A stretch of 64,000 nucleotides of DNA from Saccharothrix sp. ST-888. GTDB taxonomy: Bacteria > Actinomycetota > Actinomycetes > Streptomycetales > Streptomycetaceae. Numbering within the stretch: position 1 is the stretch's first letter; each line of letters begins with the position of its first letter. Of this stretch, positions 18,789 to 28,947 are shown piece by piece. Both the position numbers and the translations under genes were made by a program. Under the pieces are notes generated by a model. That model worked only from the letters and a program-made list of their open reading frames with translations. It was not told the origin of the DNA and ran no database searches. The stretch covers positions 1-64,000 of the forward strand of contig NZ_JYJF01000024.1 of NCBI RefSeq assembly GCF_000955975.1, read 5' to 3'.

Positions 18789-21700
18789 TCAGGCGCGCAG
18801 CCGCAGGCCGCGCGGGGTGGGGTGGAAGCCGGCCTGCTCCAGGAGGCGGCCCAGCTCGGAGGTGAGGGCGGCCTCGCCGTTGGCGCGCTCGATGGTGACA
18901 CTGCTGCCGAGTGCGCCGTGCCGGACCGCCTCGGCCAGTGCCTCGACCGCCGCCGGGTGCGGCTGCCAGGCCAGCAGGGACTTCCCGCCGCGCTCGACGT
19001 ACAGCGCAGGCTCGCCCTCGACCAGCACCACCAGGGCGCCGGCCTTGCGGCCAGGTCGGTGGGCGGCGGCGGTCGGCCTGGCACCCGAGGCGGTCGGCGG
19101 CTCCGGCCAGGGCAGGGCGGCGCCGTACGCGTTGGCCGGGTCGGCGGCGGCCAGCACCAGGACCTGCGGCGGTTCGACGCCGGTGCCGCTGCCCGGCCAC
19201 TCGGTCGCGGCGGCCCGCTCCAGCCTGGCGTTGACCGCGCGCAGCCGGTCGGCCGCGCCGTCCATGGCGAACTGGGCGCCGCCGAGGCCCTCCACGAAGT
19301 AGCCCCGCCGGGCTCGGCCGCGCTCCTCGAAGGCGGCCAGGACCCGGTACACCCCCGCGAAGCCGCCGGGAACGCGCTCGGCGGCGACCGCGCCCCGGGT
19401 GAGCACACCGTGCCGGTCGAGCAGGCTCTGGGCCTGCGCGGCGGCCCGGGTGGTCGCGTCCTCGGAGAAGGCGGGCAGCAGCGACCAGCGGCCGGCGGCC
19501 GTGGGCGGACCGGAGCGCAGCGCGCCCGCCGGGCGGCCGAAGCCGCGCCCGGCCCCGCCGTACCGGCCGCGCGGGGTGGACCGGGGGGCCCGGTGCGCGG
19601 TGGCTCCGGCCGTCCGGCCGGAGCCGAGCAGGGCACGCAGCGGTGCGAGGGTGTCGTTGGTCACGTATCCGGCCCAGACCAAGTCCCAGAGGGCCTCGAC
19701 GAGTTCGGGCTCGGGGGTGTCGGGGGACCGCTCGGCGAGCTGACGGAAGAACAGGCCGTACCCGCCCGCCAGGGTGTCGAGCAGGGCGGTGTGCACGGGG
19801 GTCAGTGCGGGCGGCACCGGCTCGGGGCGGAGCAGGTGGGCGGACTCCGGCAGGTGCAGGCTGATCCAGCCGTCCTTGCCCGCCAGGGCGCCCGCGCCGG
19901 ACCAGCCGACCTCGCCGGCCGCCGTCAACTCGTCCAGCGCGCCCGGGGTGTAGTCGGCCAGGCGGGCCGGAAGGATCAGCTTCTCCAGCGCGGAGGCGGG
20001 CAGTGCGGTGCCCTGGAGCTGTTCGACCACGCGCAGCAGGCCGTCGAGGCCGCGCAGCCGGTGGCCGGCCAGGTGCTGCCACTGGGGCAGGAAGGCGGCC
20101 AGCGCGCGCGGCGGGACCGGCTCGACCTCCTGGCGCAGCGCGGCCAGCGAGCGGCGGCGCAGTCTGCGCAGCACCTCGGCGTCGCACCACTCGACGGTGG
20201 CGGTGTGGCCCTCGACCGGGCGGAACTCGCCCTGGACCAGGCGCCCGGTGGCGGTGAGCCGGTGCAGGGTGCCCGTGACCACGGCGGTGCCCAGGCCGAA
20301 CCTCGCCGCCGCCTCGGCCGAGGTGAACGGGCCGTGCGTGCGGGCGTACCGGGCGAGCAGGTCGCCCAGTGGGTCCTTCACCGGTTCGGTGAACGCCTCC
20401 GGGACGCCGACCGGCAGCGGGGTGCCGAGGGCGTCGCGCAGCCGGCCGGCGTCCTCGATCGCCGCCCAGCGCGGCTCGCCGGCGATCCGGACCTGGATGG
20501 CGCGGCGGGCCGCCTCCAACTCCAGCGCCCAGAGCGGCTCGGCGCCGCGCGCCGTCAACTCGGCCTCGCCCAGCGGGCCGAGCAGGCGCAGTGCGTCGGC
20601 GACGTCTTCGGCGTCCCTGATCCGGCGGTCGGGGGTGAGGCGTTGGAGTTCGGCCTCCAACTCGGCGAGTACGGCCGGGTCGAGCAGCTCGCGCAGTTCG
20701 GCCTGGCCGAGCAGCTCGGAGAGCAGCCGGGAGTCCAGCGAGAGGGCGGCGGCGCGGCGCTCCGCGAGCGGGGAGTCGCCCTCGTACAGGAACTGGGCGA
20801 CGTAGCCGAAGAGGAGCGAGCGGGCGAAGGGGGAGGGCTCGGGGGTGGTGACCTCCACCAACCGTACGGCGCGTGACTCCAGATCGCGCATCAACTCGAC
20901 CAGCCCCGGGACGTCGAAGACGTCCTGGAGGCATTCGCGGACGGCTTCGAGGACGATCGGGAAGGAGCCGTACTCGGCGGCCACCTCAAGGAGTTGCGAG
21001 GCGCGCTGGCGCTGCTGCCACAGGGGCGTGCGCCTGCCGGGGCTGCGCCGGGGGAGCAGCAGGGCGCGCCCGGCGCACTCGCGGAAGCGGGAGGCGAACA
21101 GCGCGGAGCCGCCGACCTGGTCGGTGACGAGCTGTTCGATCTCCTCGGCGTCGAAGAGCGCGGCGTCGGCGCCGACCGGGGCCTCGTCGGACGTGGGCCG
21201 GTCGACGGGGAAGTCGAGCAGGTCGGCATCGGGGAGGCGGAGCACGATCCCGTCGTCGGCGTGCATCACCTGCGGGTCCAGGCCGTGCTTCTCGCGCAGC
21301 CGGGCGCCGAGGGCCAGGGCCCAGGGCGCGTGCACCTGGGCGCCGAAGGGGGAGTGGATGACGATCCGCCAGTCGCCGAGCTCGTCGCGGAAGCGCTCGA
21401 CCACGATGGTGCGGTCGTCCGGCAGGTGGCCGCAGGCGGCCCGCTGCTCGGCGAGGTAGCTGAGCAGATTGCCCGCCGCCCAGTCGTCCAGACCGGCGGC
21501 CTTGAGCCGCTCGGTGGCCCGGTCGGGCGTCAGGGAGCCCAGCTCGCGGACGAAGGCGCCCACCGCGCGGCCGAGTTCGAGCGGCCGGCCGAGGGTGTCG
21601 CCCTTCCAGAACGGGAGCCGCCCGGGGATGCCGGGGGCCGGGGTGACCAGCACCTTGTCGTGGGTGATCTCCTCGATCCGCCAGGAGGTGGTGCCCAGGG

Positions 21701-23522
21701 TGAAGACATCGCCGACCCGGGACTCGTACACCATCTCCTCGTCCAGCTCGCCCACCCGTCGCCCGCCGCCACCCTTCTTGGGAGGCGCCTCGCGCTGCCC
21801 CTCCTGTTGCCCGCCGCCCTTCTTCGGATCGGTGCCGGCGATGAAGACGCCGAACAGGCCGCGGTCGGGGATGGTGCCGCCGGAGGTGACGGCGAGGCGC
21901 TGGGCGCCGGGGCGGCCGGTGACCGTGCCCGCCACCCGGTCCCACACCAGGCGGGGGCGCAACTCGGCGAAGGCGTCCGAGGGGTAGCGGCCGGCGAGCA
22001 TGTCGAGCACGGCGTCGAAGGCGGACTGCGGCAGGGTGGCGAAGGGCGCGGCCCGGCGGACCAGGGCGAGCAGCTCGTCCACGTCCCAGGTGTCCAGGGC
22101 GGTGATCGCGACCAGCTGCTGCGCCAGCACGTCCAGCGGGTTGCGCGGGATGCGCATGGCCTCGATCCGACCGGCGCGCATCCGCTCGGTCACCACCGCC
22201 GACTGCACCAGGTCGCCGCGGTACTTGGGGAACACCACGCCGGTGGAGACCGCCCCGACCTGGTGGCCCGCCCGGCCGACCCGCTGCAGGCCCGAGGCGA
22301 CCGAGGGCGGCGACTCGACCTGGACCACCAGCTCCACCGCGCCCATGTCGATGCCCAGCTCCAGGCTGGAGGTCGCCACCACGGCGGGCAGCCGGCCGGC
22401 CTTCAACTCTTCCTCGACCTGGGCGCGCTGCTCCTTGGAGACCGATCCGTGGTGCGCCCTGGCCAGCACCGGGGGAGCGCCCCTGGCGACGCCCGACTCG
22501 GCCATCAGCTGCGCCGGTGCGTGCGACTCGGGCAGTGGCTCACCGGTGGCGCGCTCGACCGCGATCTCGTTCAGCCGGTTGCAGAGCCGCTCGGCGAGGC
22601 GGCGGGAGTTGGCGAAGACGATGGTCGAGCGGTGGGCCTGGACCAGGTCGACGATCCGCTCCTCGACGTGCGGCCAGATCGACGCTCCGTTGGCCTGGCG
22701 GCCGGGCGGCGGCCCCGGCCGGGACGGGTCGTCGGCCACGGGGGTCGGCAGGTCGGCCAGATCGGGGACCGGGACGACCACCGAGAGGTCGAACCGCTTG
22801 GCGGAGGGCGGCTGGACGATCACCGCCCCGCGCTGCGGGCTGAGGAACCTGGCCACCTCCTCGACCGGCCGGACGGTCGCGGAGAGGCCGATCCGGCGGG
22901 CCGGGCGCTCCAGCAGCTCGTCGAGCCGCTCCAGGCTGAGGGCCAGGTGGGCGCCGCGCTTGGTGCCGGCGACGGCGTGCACCTCGTCCAGGATCACGGT
23001 GTCGATGCCGCGCAGCGCCTCCCGGGAGGCGGAGGTGAGCAGCAGGAAGAGCGACTCCGGGGTGGTGATCAGGATGTCCGGCGGATGGCCGGCGAAGCGG
23101 CGGCGGTCGGCGGCGGGGGTGTCGCCCGAGCGGATGGCCACCTGCACCTCCGGCTCGGGCAGGCCCAGCCGGACGGCGGCCTGGCGCAGCCCGGCGAGCG
23201 GCGCCCGGAGGTTGCGCTCGACGTCCACCGCGAGGGCCTTGAGCGGGGAGATGTAGAGGACCCGGCAGCGGTGCTTGGGGTCGGCGGGCGGCGGGGTGCT
23301 GCTGAGCCGGTCGAGTGCGGAGAGGAAGGCCGCCAGCGTCTTGCCGGAGCCGGTGGGGGCGACCACCAGGACGTCCGTCTGCCGCTGGATGGCGGCCCAG
23401 GCCTGGGACTGGGCGGTGGTGGGCGCGGTGAAGGCGCCCGTGAACCAGGCCCTGGTCGCGGGGGCGAAGCCCGCGAGCGGGTCGGGGGTGTCCAGAGGCT
23501 CCTCGCCGGTACGTCGCGCCAT
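18789..23522 (-). CDS. lhr: Lhr-like large ATP-dependent helicase
   Basis: 1577 residues from the chosen ATG. Lhr is a DNA-repair helicase that moves 3' to 5' on single strands. A superfamily-2 motor occupies about 1-460: Walker A APTGSGKT (Lys61), DEVH box at 179-182, SAT motif (GLSATVRPVEEVA) and the late QRVGRAGHQ motif VI. A winged helix and the Lhr beta-barrel core follow to about 880. The remaining 700 residues are the Lhr C-terminal region. A Gly/Lys-rich insertion (about 560-585) holds KKGGG twice. A longer start 18 codons upstream exists; MARRTGEEPLD fits homologues better. It is divergent from the S8 protease gene. Confidence 0.92.
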   Translation of the reverse strand: MARRTGEEPLDTPDPLAGFAPATRAWFTGAFTAPTTAQSQAWAAIQRQTDVLVVAPTGSGKTLAAFLSALDRLSSTPPPADPKHRCRVLYISPLKALAVDVERNLRAPLAGLRQAAVRLGLPEPEVQVAIRSGDTPAADRRRFAGHPPDILITTPESLFLLLTSASREALRGIDTVILDEVHAVAGTKRGAHLALSLERLDELLERPARRIGLSATVRPVEEVARFLSPQRGAVIVQPPSAKRFDLSVVVPVPDLADLPTPVADDPSRPGPPPGRQANGASIWPHVEERIVDLVQAHRSTIVFANSRRLAERLCNRLNEIAVERATGEPLPESHAPAQLMAESGVARGAPPVLARAHHGSVSKEQRAQVEEELKAGRLPAVVATSSLELGIDMGAVELVVQVESPPSVASGLQRVGRAGHQVGAVSTGVVFPKYRGDLVQSAVVTERMRAGRIEAMRIPRNPLDVLAQQLVAITALDTWDVDELLALVRRAAPFATLPQSAFDAVLDMLAGRYPSDAFAELRPRLVWDRVAGTVTGRPGAQRLAVTSGGTIPDRGLFGVFIAGTDPKKGGGQQEGQREAPPKKGGGGRRVGELDEEMVYESRVGDVFTLGTTSWRIEEITHDKVLVTPAPGIPGRLPFWKGDTLGRPLELGRAVGAFVRELGSLTPDRATERLKAAGLDDWAAGNLLSYLAEQRAACGHLPDDRTIVVERFRDELGDWRIVIHSPFGAQVHAPWALALGARLREKHGLDPQVMHADDGIVLRLPDADLLDFPVDRPTSDEAPVGADAALFDAEEIEQLVTDQVGGSALFASRFRECAGRALLLPRRSPGRRTPLWQQRQRASQLLEVAAEYGSFPIVLEAVRECLQDVFDVPGLVELMRDLESRAVRLVEVTTPEPSPFARSLLFGYVAQFLYEGDSPLAERRAAALSLDSRLLSELLGQAELRELLDPAVLAELEAELQRLTPDRRIRDAEDVADALRLLGPLGEAELTARGAEPLWALELEAARRAIQVRIAGEPRWAAIEDAGRLRDALGTPLPVGVPEAFTEPVKDPLGDLLARYARTHGPFTSAEAAARFGLGTAVVTGTLHRLTATGRLVQGEFRPVEGHTATVEWCDAEVLRRLRRRSLAALRQEVEPVPPRALAAFLPQWQHLAGHRLRGLDGLLRVVEQLQGTALPASALEKLILPARLADYTPGALDELTAAGEVGWSGAGALAGKDGWISLHLPESAHLLRPEPVPPALTPVHTALLDTLAGGYGLFFRQLAERSPDTPEPELVEALWDLVWAGYVTNDTLAPLRALLGSGRTAGATAHRAPRSTPRGRYGGAGRGFGRPAGALRSGPPTAAGRWSLLPAFSEDATTRAAAQAQSLLDRHGVLTRGAVAAERVPGGFAGVYRVLAAFEERGRARRGYFVEGLGGAQFAMDGAADRLRAVNARLERAAATEWPGSGTGVEPPQVLVLAAADPANAYGAALPWPEPPTASGARPTAAAHRPGRKAGALVVLVEGEPALYVERGGKSLLAWQPHPAAVEALAEAVRHGALGSSVTIERANGEAALTSELGRLLEQAGFHPTPRGLRLRA

Positions 23523-23713
23523 GCCCCCATGGTGCAGCCCGCCACTGACAACCGGGGTCGGCGGCGGCACTGCCACGGCGTCGGGGAGCGCATGGCTCGC
23601 GGCCCGAGGCGGACGGCCGTCTGACCTAGTTCAACGGGTCAATTCGGATAGTCGGCTCATATCGTGATGAGTCAGTCCGGTGATCGCAGGGGTCGAGGAG
23701 CGGAGGCGGTGCG

Positions 23714-25453
23714 ATGGAACGGGTCGGTCCGGCCGGCGGCAGGCCCGCGAAGCGCCCGAGCGGCCCCGTGCGCGCGCTGCTGGCCATGCTGCTGACCGCC
23801 CTGCTGCTCGGCGGCGCGGTCCCGTACGTCTCCGGGTCCGGCCGCTCGTACCTCAGCTACCTGGTGCTGGCCGAGGGCCAGGACGCCCAGGGCGCCACCC
23901 GGGTGGCCGGACTCGCCAGCGCGGCGGGCGGACAGGTGGTCCAGGAGTACCCGCAGATCGGGGCGGTGCTCGTGTACGCCGCCGACGGTTTCGGCGAGCG
24001 CCTCCGCGGGCGGCCCGGGGTGGCCGCGGTCGGGGCGACCCGGACCGAGGCGGTACCCAGCCCGCCGGGCGCGCTCGCCGGCATCGGCGACTTCCGGCGC
24101 GGCAGCGACGCGCTGAGGGCCGCCGGAGCCGGCCGGCCGGCCGGCCGCCGCCCCGGGGGCGCGCAGGACTGCGCGACCGGCGCGCTGGAGACGTGCCCGC
24201 TCTCCGCCCGCCCTGCCCGCGTCCCCGGCGGGTGCGACCCGCACCCTCGGGCCGGGTGCGGCAGCGCTGCCGCCCCTTCCGTGCGGTCCGCCGCCGCTTC
24301 GGGCGGCCTGCGGCCACCGTCGGCGGAGACGTCGAGCGGATGGGACGAGGCCGAGGCGACCACCCCCGACCCGCGGGAGGCCGCCGACTGGAACCTCGCG
24401 ATGATCGGCGCGGTCGAGGCCCCGGAACGCACCGCCGCCCTGCTCCGCAGGCCGGCCGCCGACCACGGCTCGAACCGGCCGCTGCCCTCGGTCCAGCAAC
24501 TGCGCCGGGTGCTGGTGGCGGTGCTCGACTCCGGGGTCGACGACACCCACCCGGACCTGCGCAGTGCCGTGGATCCGACGGCGTCCGCCTCCTGTGCCGA
24601 CGGCCGCCCGGACCCCCGGTCCGGCGCCTGGCGCCCCGACGAGGGGGTGACCGAGAGCGGGCACGGCACCCACGTGGCCGGGATCGTCGGGGCGGCCCGG
24701 GACGGCAAGGGGGTCACCGGGGTCGCCCCGGGCGTACGGATCGCCGCCGTCCGGCTGCTCGGACCGCTCGGCCAGTACTACGCGGAGAACATCGTCTGCG
24801 GGGTGCTCTGGGCGGCCGACCACGGGGCCAAGGCGATCAACGACAGCTACTTCGCCGACCCGTGGAAGTACAACTGCCCCGAGGACCCGGACCAGGCCGC
24901 GCTGATCACGGCCGTCGGCCGGGCCGTCGGGTACGCCCAGCGGCAGGGCGCCGTGGTGGTGGCCTCCGCCGGGAACGACGGCCAGGACCTCGCCGCCGCC
25001 CGGACCGACCAGCGCAGTCCGAACGACCGGACCTCAGGACCGGCCCAGGACCGGCACCTCGGCACCGAGTGCATCCGCCTCCCCGGCGAGCTGCCCGGCG
25101 TGGTGGCGGTCGGCGCGGTGGACCGCAGCGGGATGCCGACCGCGTACTCCAACTACGGGCGGGACCGGATCGCGCTGACCGCCCCCGGCGGCGACCCGGA
25201 CGGCGGGGCGCTCCGTGCGATCGTCTCGGACTGGCCCGGCGGCCAGTACGCCGCGCTGGCCGGTACCTCGATGGCCGCCGCCCATGTGACCGGGGCCGTC
25301 GCGGTGGTGGCAGCCGAGCACCCGGACTGGAGCCCGGACCGGACGGTCGCCCTGCTGGCCCAGGCGGCTGCGGCCAACTGCCCGATCGGGCAGGGGCGTT
25401 GTACCGAGCGCGACTTCTACGGAGCCGGGGTGCTGGCGCTGCCCAGGGAGTGA
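23714..25453 (+). CDS. secreted S8 (subtilisin) family serine protease
   Basis: 579 residues. Residues 20-45 form an N-terminal hydrophobic segment, a signal peptide or anchor. About 46-115 resembles an inhibitor-like propeptide. A long Ala/Pro/Arg-rich linker follows (about 125-225) with five Cys. The catalytic triad is complete: Asp272 (AVLDSGVDDTHPD), His317 (GHGTHVAG) and Ser519 (AGTSMAAAH), with Asn421 of SAGND as the oxyanion residue. No C-terminal anchor is visible, so a soluble secreted enzyme or one tethered by its N-terminus is likely. It shares a divergent upstream region with lhr. The substrate is unknown. The GC-rich linker is less conserved-looking than the rest. Confidence 0.85.
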   Translation: MERVGPAGGRPAKRPSGPVRALLAMLLTALLLGGAVPYVSGSGRSYLSYLVLAEGQDAQGATRVAGLASAAGGQVVQEYPQIGAVLVYAADGFGERLRGRPGVAAVGATRTEAVPSPPGALAGIGDFRRGSDALRAAGAGRPAGRRPGGAQDCATGALETCPLSARPARVPGGCDPHPRAGCGSAAAPSVRSAAASGGLRPPSAETSSGWDEAEATTPDPREAADWNLAMIGAVEAPERTAALLRRPAADHGSNRPLPSVQQLRRVLVAVLDSGVDDTHPDLRSAVDPTASASCADGRPDPRSGAWRPDEGVTESGHGTHVAGIVGAARDGKGVTGVAPGVRIAAVRLLGPLGQYYAENIVCGVLWAADHGAKAINDSYFADPWKYNCPEDPDQAALITAVGRAVGYAQRQGAVVVASAGNDGQDLAAARTDQRSPNDRTSGPAQDRHLGTECIRLPGELPGVVAVGAVDRSGMPTAYSNYGRDRIALTAPGGDPDGGALRAIVSDWPGGQYAALAGTSMAAAHVTGAVAVVAAEHPDWSPDRTVALLAQAAAANCPIGQGRCTERDFYGAGVLALPRE

Positions 25454-25525
25454 CGGCCGGGGCCGGAGCGGGCCGGACCGGAAAAGGGCGTGCGGCCGGA
25501 CATCGGGCCGAGGGAGCATCGCGGG

Positions 25526-26098
25526 ATGCTGGTTCATCTGGAGACCGAACGCCTGATCCTGCGCAGGTTCACCGCCGAGGACACCGACCTCCTGGTCGAA
25601 CTCGACTCCGACCCCGAGGTGATGCGCTATCTGACCGGGGGCCGGGCCACGCCCAGGGAGGCGGTGCAGGACAGGATCCTGCCGCTGTTCCTCTCCTACT
25701 ACCGGCGCTTCCCGGCGCTCGGGTACTGGGCGGCGCTGCGGCGCGACACCGGTGAGTTCCTGGGGTGGTTCGAGTTCCGCCCGCCGGACGCCGACCGCCC
25801 CGGCGAGGTCGAACTCGGCTACCGGCTGCGGCGCCCCGCCTGGGGGCACGGCTACGCCACCGAGGGCGCGCGGGCGCTGATCCGCAAGGGGTTCGCCGAG
25901 CCCGGCGTGGAGCGGGTGTTCGCCTGCACCATGGCGGTCAACCGGGGCTCGCGGCGGGTACTGGAGAAGTCCGGCCTGCACTACGTCCGGACCTTCTTCG
26001 CCGACTGGCCGGAGAGCATCGCGGGCTCCGAGCACGGCGAGGTCGAGTACGCGCTGGAGCGGGCGGAGTGGCACGGGCTCCGGCAGGGCGCGTGCTGA
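25526..26098 (+). CDS. GNAT family N-acetyltransferase (RimJ/RimL-like)
   Basis: 190 residues. The opening LETERLILRRFTAEDTDLL is typical of the RimJ/RimL-type acetyltransferases. The acetyl-CoA loop reads RRPAWGHGYATEGARALI (about 103-120), and NRGSRRVLEKSGL (about 141-153) is the late helix motif. Members acetylate protein N-termini or small amines; the substrate is not known here. The ATG at 25526 follows GAGGGAG at about 10 nt, so the upstream in-frame GTG at 25490 is unlikely. It is 20 nt from the DUF3046 gene and probably cotranscribed with it. Confidence 0.85.
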   Translation: MLVHLETERLILRRFTAEDTDLLVELDSDPEVMRYLTGGRATPREAVQDRILPLFLSYYRRFPALGYWAALRRDTGEFLGWFEFRPPDADRPGEVELGYRLRRPAWGHGYATEGARALIRKGFAEPGVERVFACTMAVNRGSRRVLEKSGLHYVRTFFADWPESIAGSEHGEVEYALERAEWHGLRQGAC

Positions 26099-26118
26099 CG
26101 GAGGGGATACTGGAGGCC

Positions 26119-26313
26119 ATGAGGCTGACCGAGTTCTGGCGACGGATGTACGAGCACTTCGGCGAGGCGTACGCCGAGTCCTTCGCGAGCGACCACGTGA
26201 TGACCGAGCTCGGCGGGCGGACCATCCGGCAGGCGCTGGAGGCGGGCTGGGAGGCCAAGGACGTCTGGCGGGTGCTCTGCGACACCCAGGGGGTCTCGGC
26301 GCTGCTGCGCTGA
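26119..26313 (+). CDS. DUF3046 family small protein
   Basis: A 64-residue protein of the actinobacterial family DUF3046, usually found near recA. It begins MRLTEFWRRMYEHFG and contains the acidic/aromatic pattern VMTELGGRTIRQALEAGW and VWRVLC, all family hallmarks. No function is established. The ATG at 26119 has TGGAGG directly before it. A hairpin after the stop separates it from the AI-2E family gene. Confidence 0.85.
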   Translation: MRLTEFWRRMYEHFGEAYAESFASDHVMTELGGRTIRQALEAGWEAKDVWRVLCDTQGVSALLR

Positions 26314-26369
26314 ACCCCTGCGCTGCGGGCCGGCCGACGCGGCCGGGGCCCGACGCACCAGGGGCGGGT

Positions 26370-26390
26370 GCCCGCCGGTTCCCGGCGGGC
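26370..26390 (+). terminator. hairpin between the DUF3046 gene and the AI-2E permease gene
   Basis: GCCCGCCGG (26370-26378) pairs perfectly with CCGGCGGGC (26382-26390) around a 3-nt loop. The stem ends two bases before the ATG at 26392. It may end the upstream transcript, or it may block that start codon. Confidence 0.5.
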
Positions 26391-26391
26391 C

Positions 26392-27678
26392 ATGGGTGAG
26401 ACTGGGCGAGTGGTTAGTAGCGCAGAGAATCAGACCCCTGACCGGACCGCCTCCGACCAAGACTCTCCGCCCGCCCGCCGCGGTGCCCTGTGGGGCGAGG
26501 CGATGCCCCGCTGGCTGCCCAAGGCGATGATGCTGGCCCTGCTCCTGGTCGGCGCCTTCAAGTTCGCCGACTGGGCGTTCCACCAGCTCATCGACCTCTT
26601 CGTGATGCTGCTGGTGGCTTTCTTCCTGTCGCTCGCGATCGAGCCGGCGGTGGACCGGATGGCCGCCCGCGGCATACGCCGGGGGGTCGGCACCTTCCTG
26701 GTCTTCATCGGCCTGGCGGTCGCGGTCGCGGGCTTCCTCACCTCGCTCGGCACGCTGCTGGTTGATCAGGTGGCGAAGATCGCCGGCGATCTGCCGCATC
26801 TGGTCGACAACCTGATCGGCTGGATCAACCGGACGTTCCACCAGAACCTGTCGATGGATCAGCTCCAGCAGCGCGTGCTCAAGGACTCCGGGAGCATCGA
26901 GAAGTACGCCCAGCAGGCCGCGGACAACGTGTGGGGCCTGTCCAGCACGCTGATCGGCGGGCTGTTCCAGGCCTTCACCGTCGGCCTGTTCACCTTCTAC
27001 CTCACCGCCGACGGACCCCGGGTGCGGCGGACCGTCTGCTCGCTGCTGCCGCCCGCCAAGCAGGCGGAGGTGCTGCGGGCCTGGGAGATCGCGCTGGCCA
27101 AGACCGGCGGCTACCTCTACTCCCGGGCCCTGCTGGCGGTCGCCTCGGCCATCGGGCACTGGGTCATGTTCGCGGCCCTCGGGCTTCCGTACGCGGTGGC
27201 GCTGGCGGTCTGGGTCGGGGTGATGTCGCAGTTCGTCCCGACCATCGGCACCTATCTGGCCGGGGCGCTGCCGGTGCTCGTCGCGCTCACCCTGAGGCCG
27301 GTGGACGCGCTCTGGGTGCTGGTCTTCGTCATCGTCTACCAGCAGATCGAGAACTACCTGCTGCACCCCAGGATCACCGCGAAGACGGTGGACGTGCACC
27401 CGGCGGTGGCCTTCGGCGCGGTGATCGCCGGGGCGGCGCTGCTGGGCGCGGTGGGTGCGCTGATCGCGATCCCGGCCGCCGCCACCCTGCAGGGCTTCGT
27501 CGGGACGTACGTCCGCCGGTACGAGGTCGCGACCGACCCGCGGATCGACCGCGGTGAGGAGCGCAGGCGGGCCGCCAGGGAGCGCAGACTGGAGACCGCG
27601 CGCCGGTTGCGGCGCCTGGTGAGCGGTGGCGGATCGGATGATTCCGCAGGTCAGAGCAGGGAGGACGAGAGCCGGTAG
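26392..27678 (+). CDS. AI-2E family permease
   Basis: About 428 residues, with seven to eight membrane helices in the AI-2E (PerM/TqsA) pattern: two N-terminal pairs, a soluble middle (about 130-185) and a C-terminal block of helices. The core motif FVPTIGTYLAGALPVLVAL and YQQIENYLLHPRI near the end mark the family. Members export quorum signals or act in ion/proton antiport; the substrate is not predictable. The tail after about 375 is highly charged and Arg-rich. The start is uncertain: the ATG at 26392 abuts a strong hairpin, and an in-frame GTG at 26410 is an alternative with a weak GGTGA site. recA follows. Confidence 0.82.
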   Translation: MGETGRVVSSAENQTPDRTASDQDSPPARRGALWGEAMPRWLPKAMMLALLLVGAFKFADWAFHQLIDLFVMLLVAFFLSLAIEPAVDRMAARGIRRGVGTFLVFIGLAVAVAGFLTSLGTLLVDQVAKIAGDLPHLVDNLIGWINRTFHQNLSMDQLQQRVLKDSGSIEKYAQQAADNVWGLSSTLIGGLFQAFTVGLFTFYLTADGPRVRRTVCSLLPPAKQAEVLRAWEIALAKTGGYLYSRALLAVASAIGHWVMFAALGLPYAVALAVWVGVMSQFVPTIGTYLAGALPVLVALTLRPVDALWVLVFVIVYQQIENYLLHPRITAKTVDVHPAVAFGAVIAGAALLGAVGALIAIPAAATLQGFVGTYVRRYEVATDPRIDRGEERRRAARERRLETARRLRRLVSGGGSDDSAGQSREDESR

Positions 27679-27692
27679 GCGCTTTCGTTCAA

Positions 27693-27715
27693 TTCGAACA
27701 TCTGTTCCCTATACT
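27693..27715 (+). promoter_or_regulatory. recA promoter with LexA (SOS) box
   Basis: TTCGAACATCTGTTCC (27693-27708) matches the actinobacterial LexA operator TCGAAC-N4-GTTCGA with the inverted GAAC/GTTC halves intact. A good -10 element, TATACT (27710-27715), begins two bases later. LexA bound here would block polymerase. The -35 region is weak. Confidence 0.85.
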
Positions 27716-27826
27716 GTTCGGTGGCGAGTTTTCCACAGGCCGAGCCCGATCCGGGTCGATTGTCGGTGGGACGCGCTAGCGTCGAGACCGATGAAGCGCA
27801 CAGCACAGAACCCGAGGGTGGAAGCC

Positions 27827-28942
<1,116 letters not shown>

Positions 28943-28947
28943 GTCTG

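Noticed and set aside
18007..20934. A 975-codon leftward frame overlapping lhr and clgR
   Set aside because: The translation is Arg/Pro/Gly-rich, lies in the wrong frame of lhr and runs into clgR antisense, with no motif.
27626..27826. In-frame extension of recA upstream
   Set aside because: It overlaps the AI-2E gene and the SOS promoter, and the residues do not resemble RecA.
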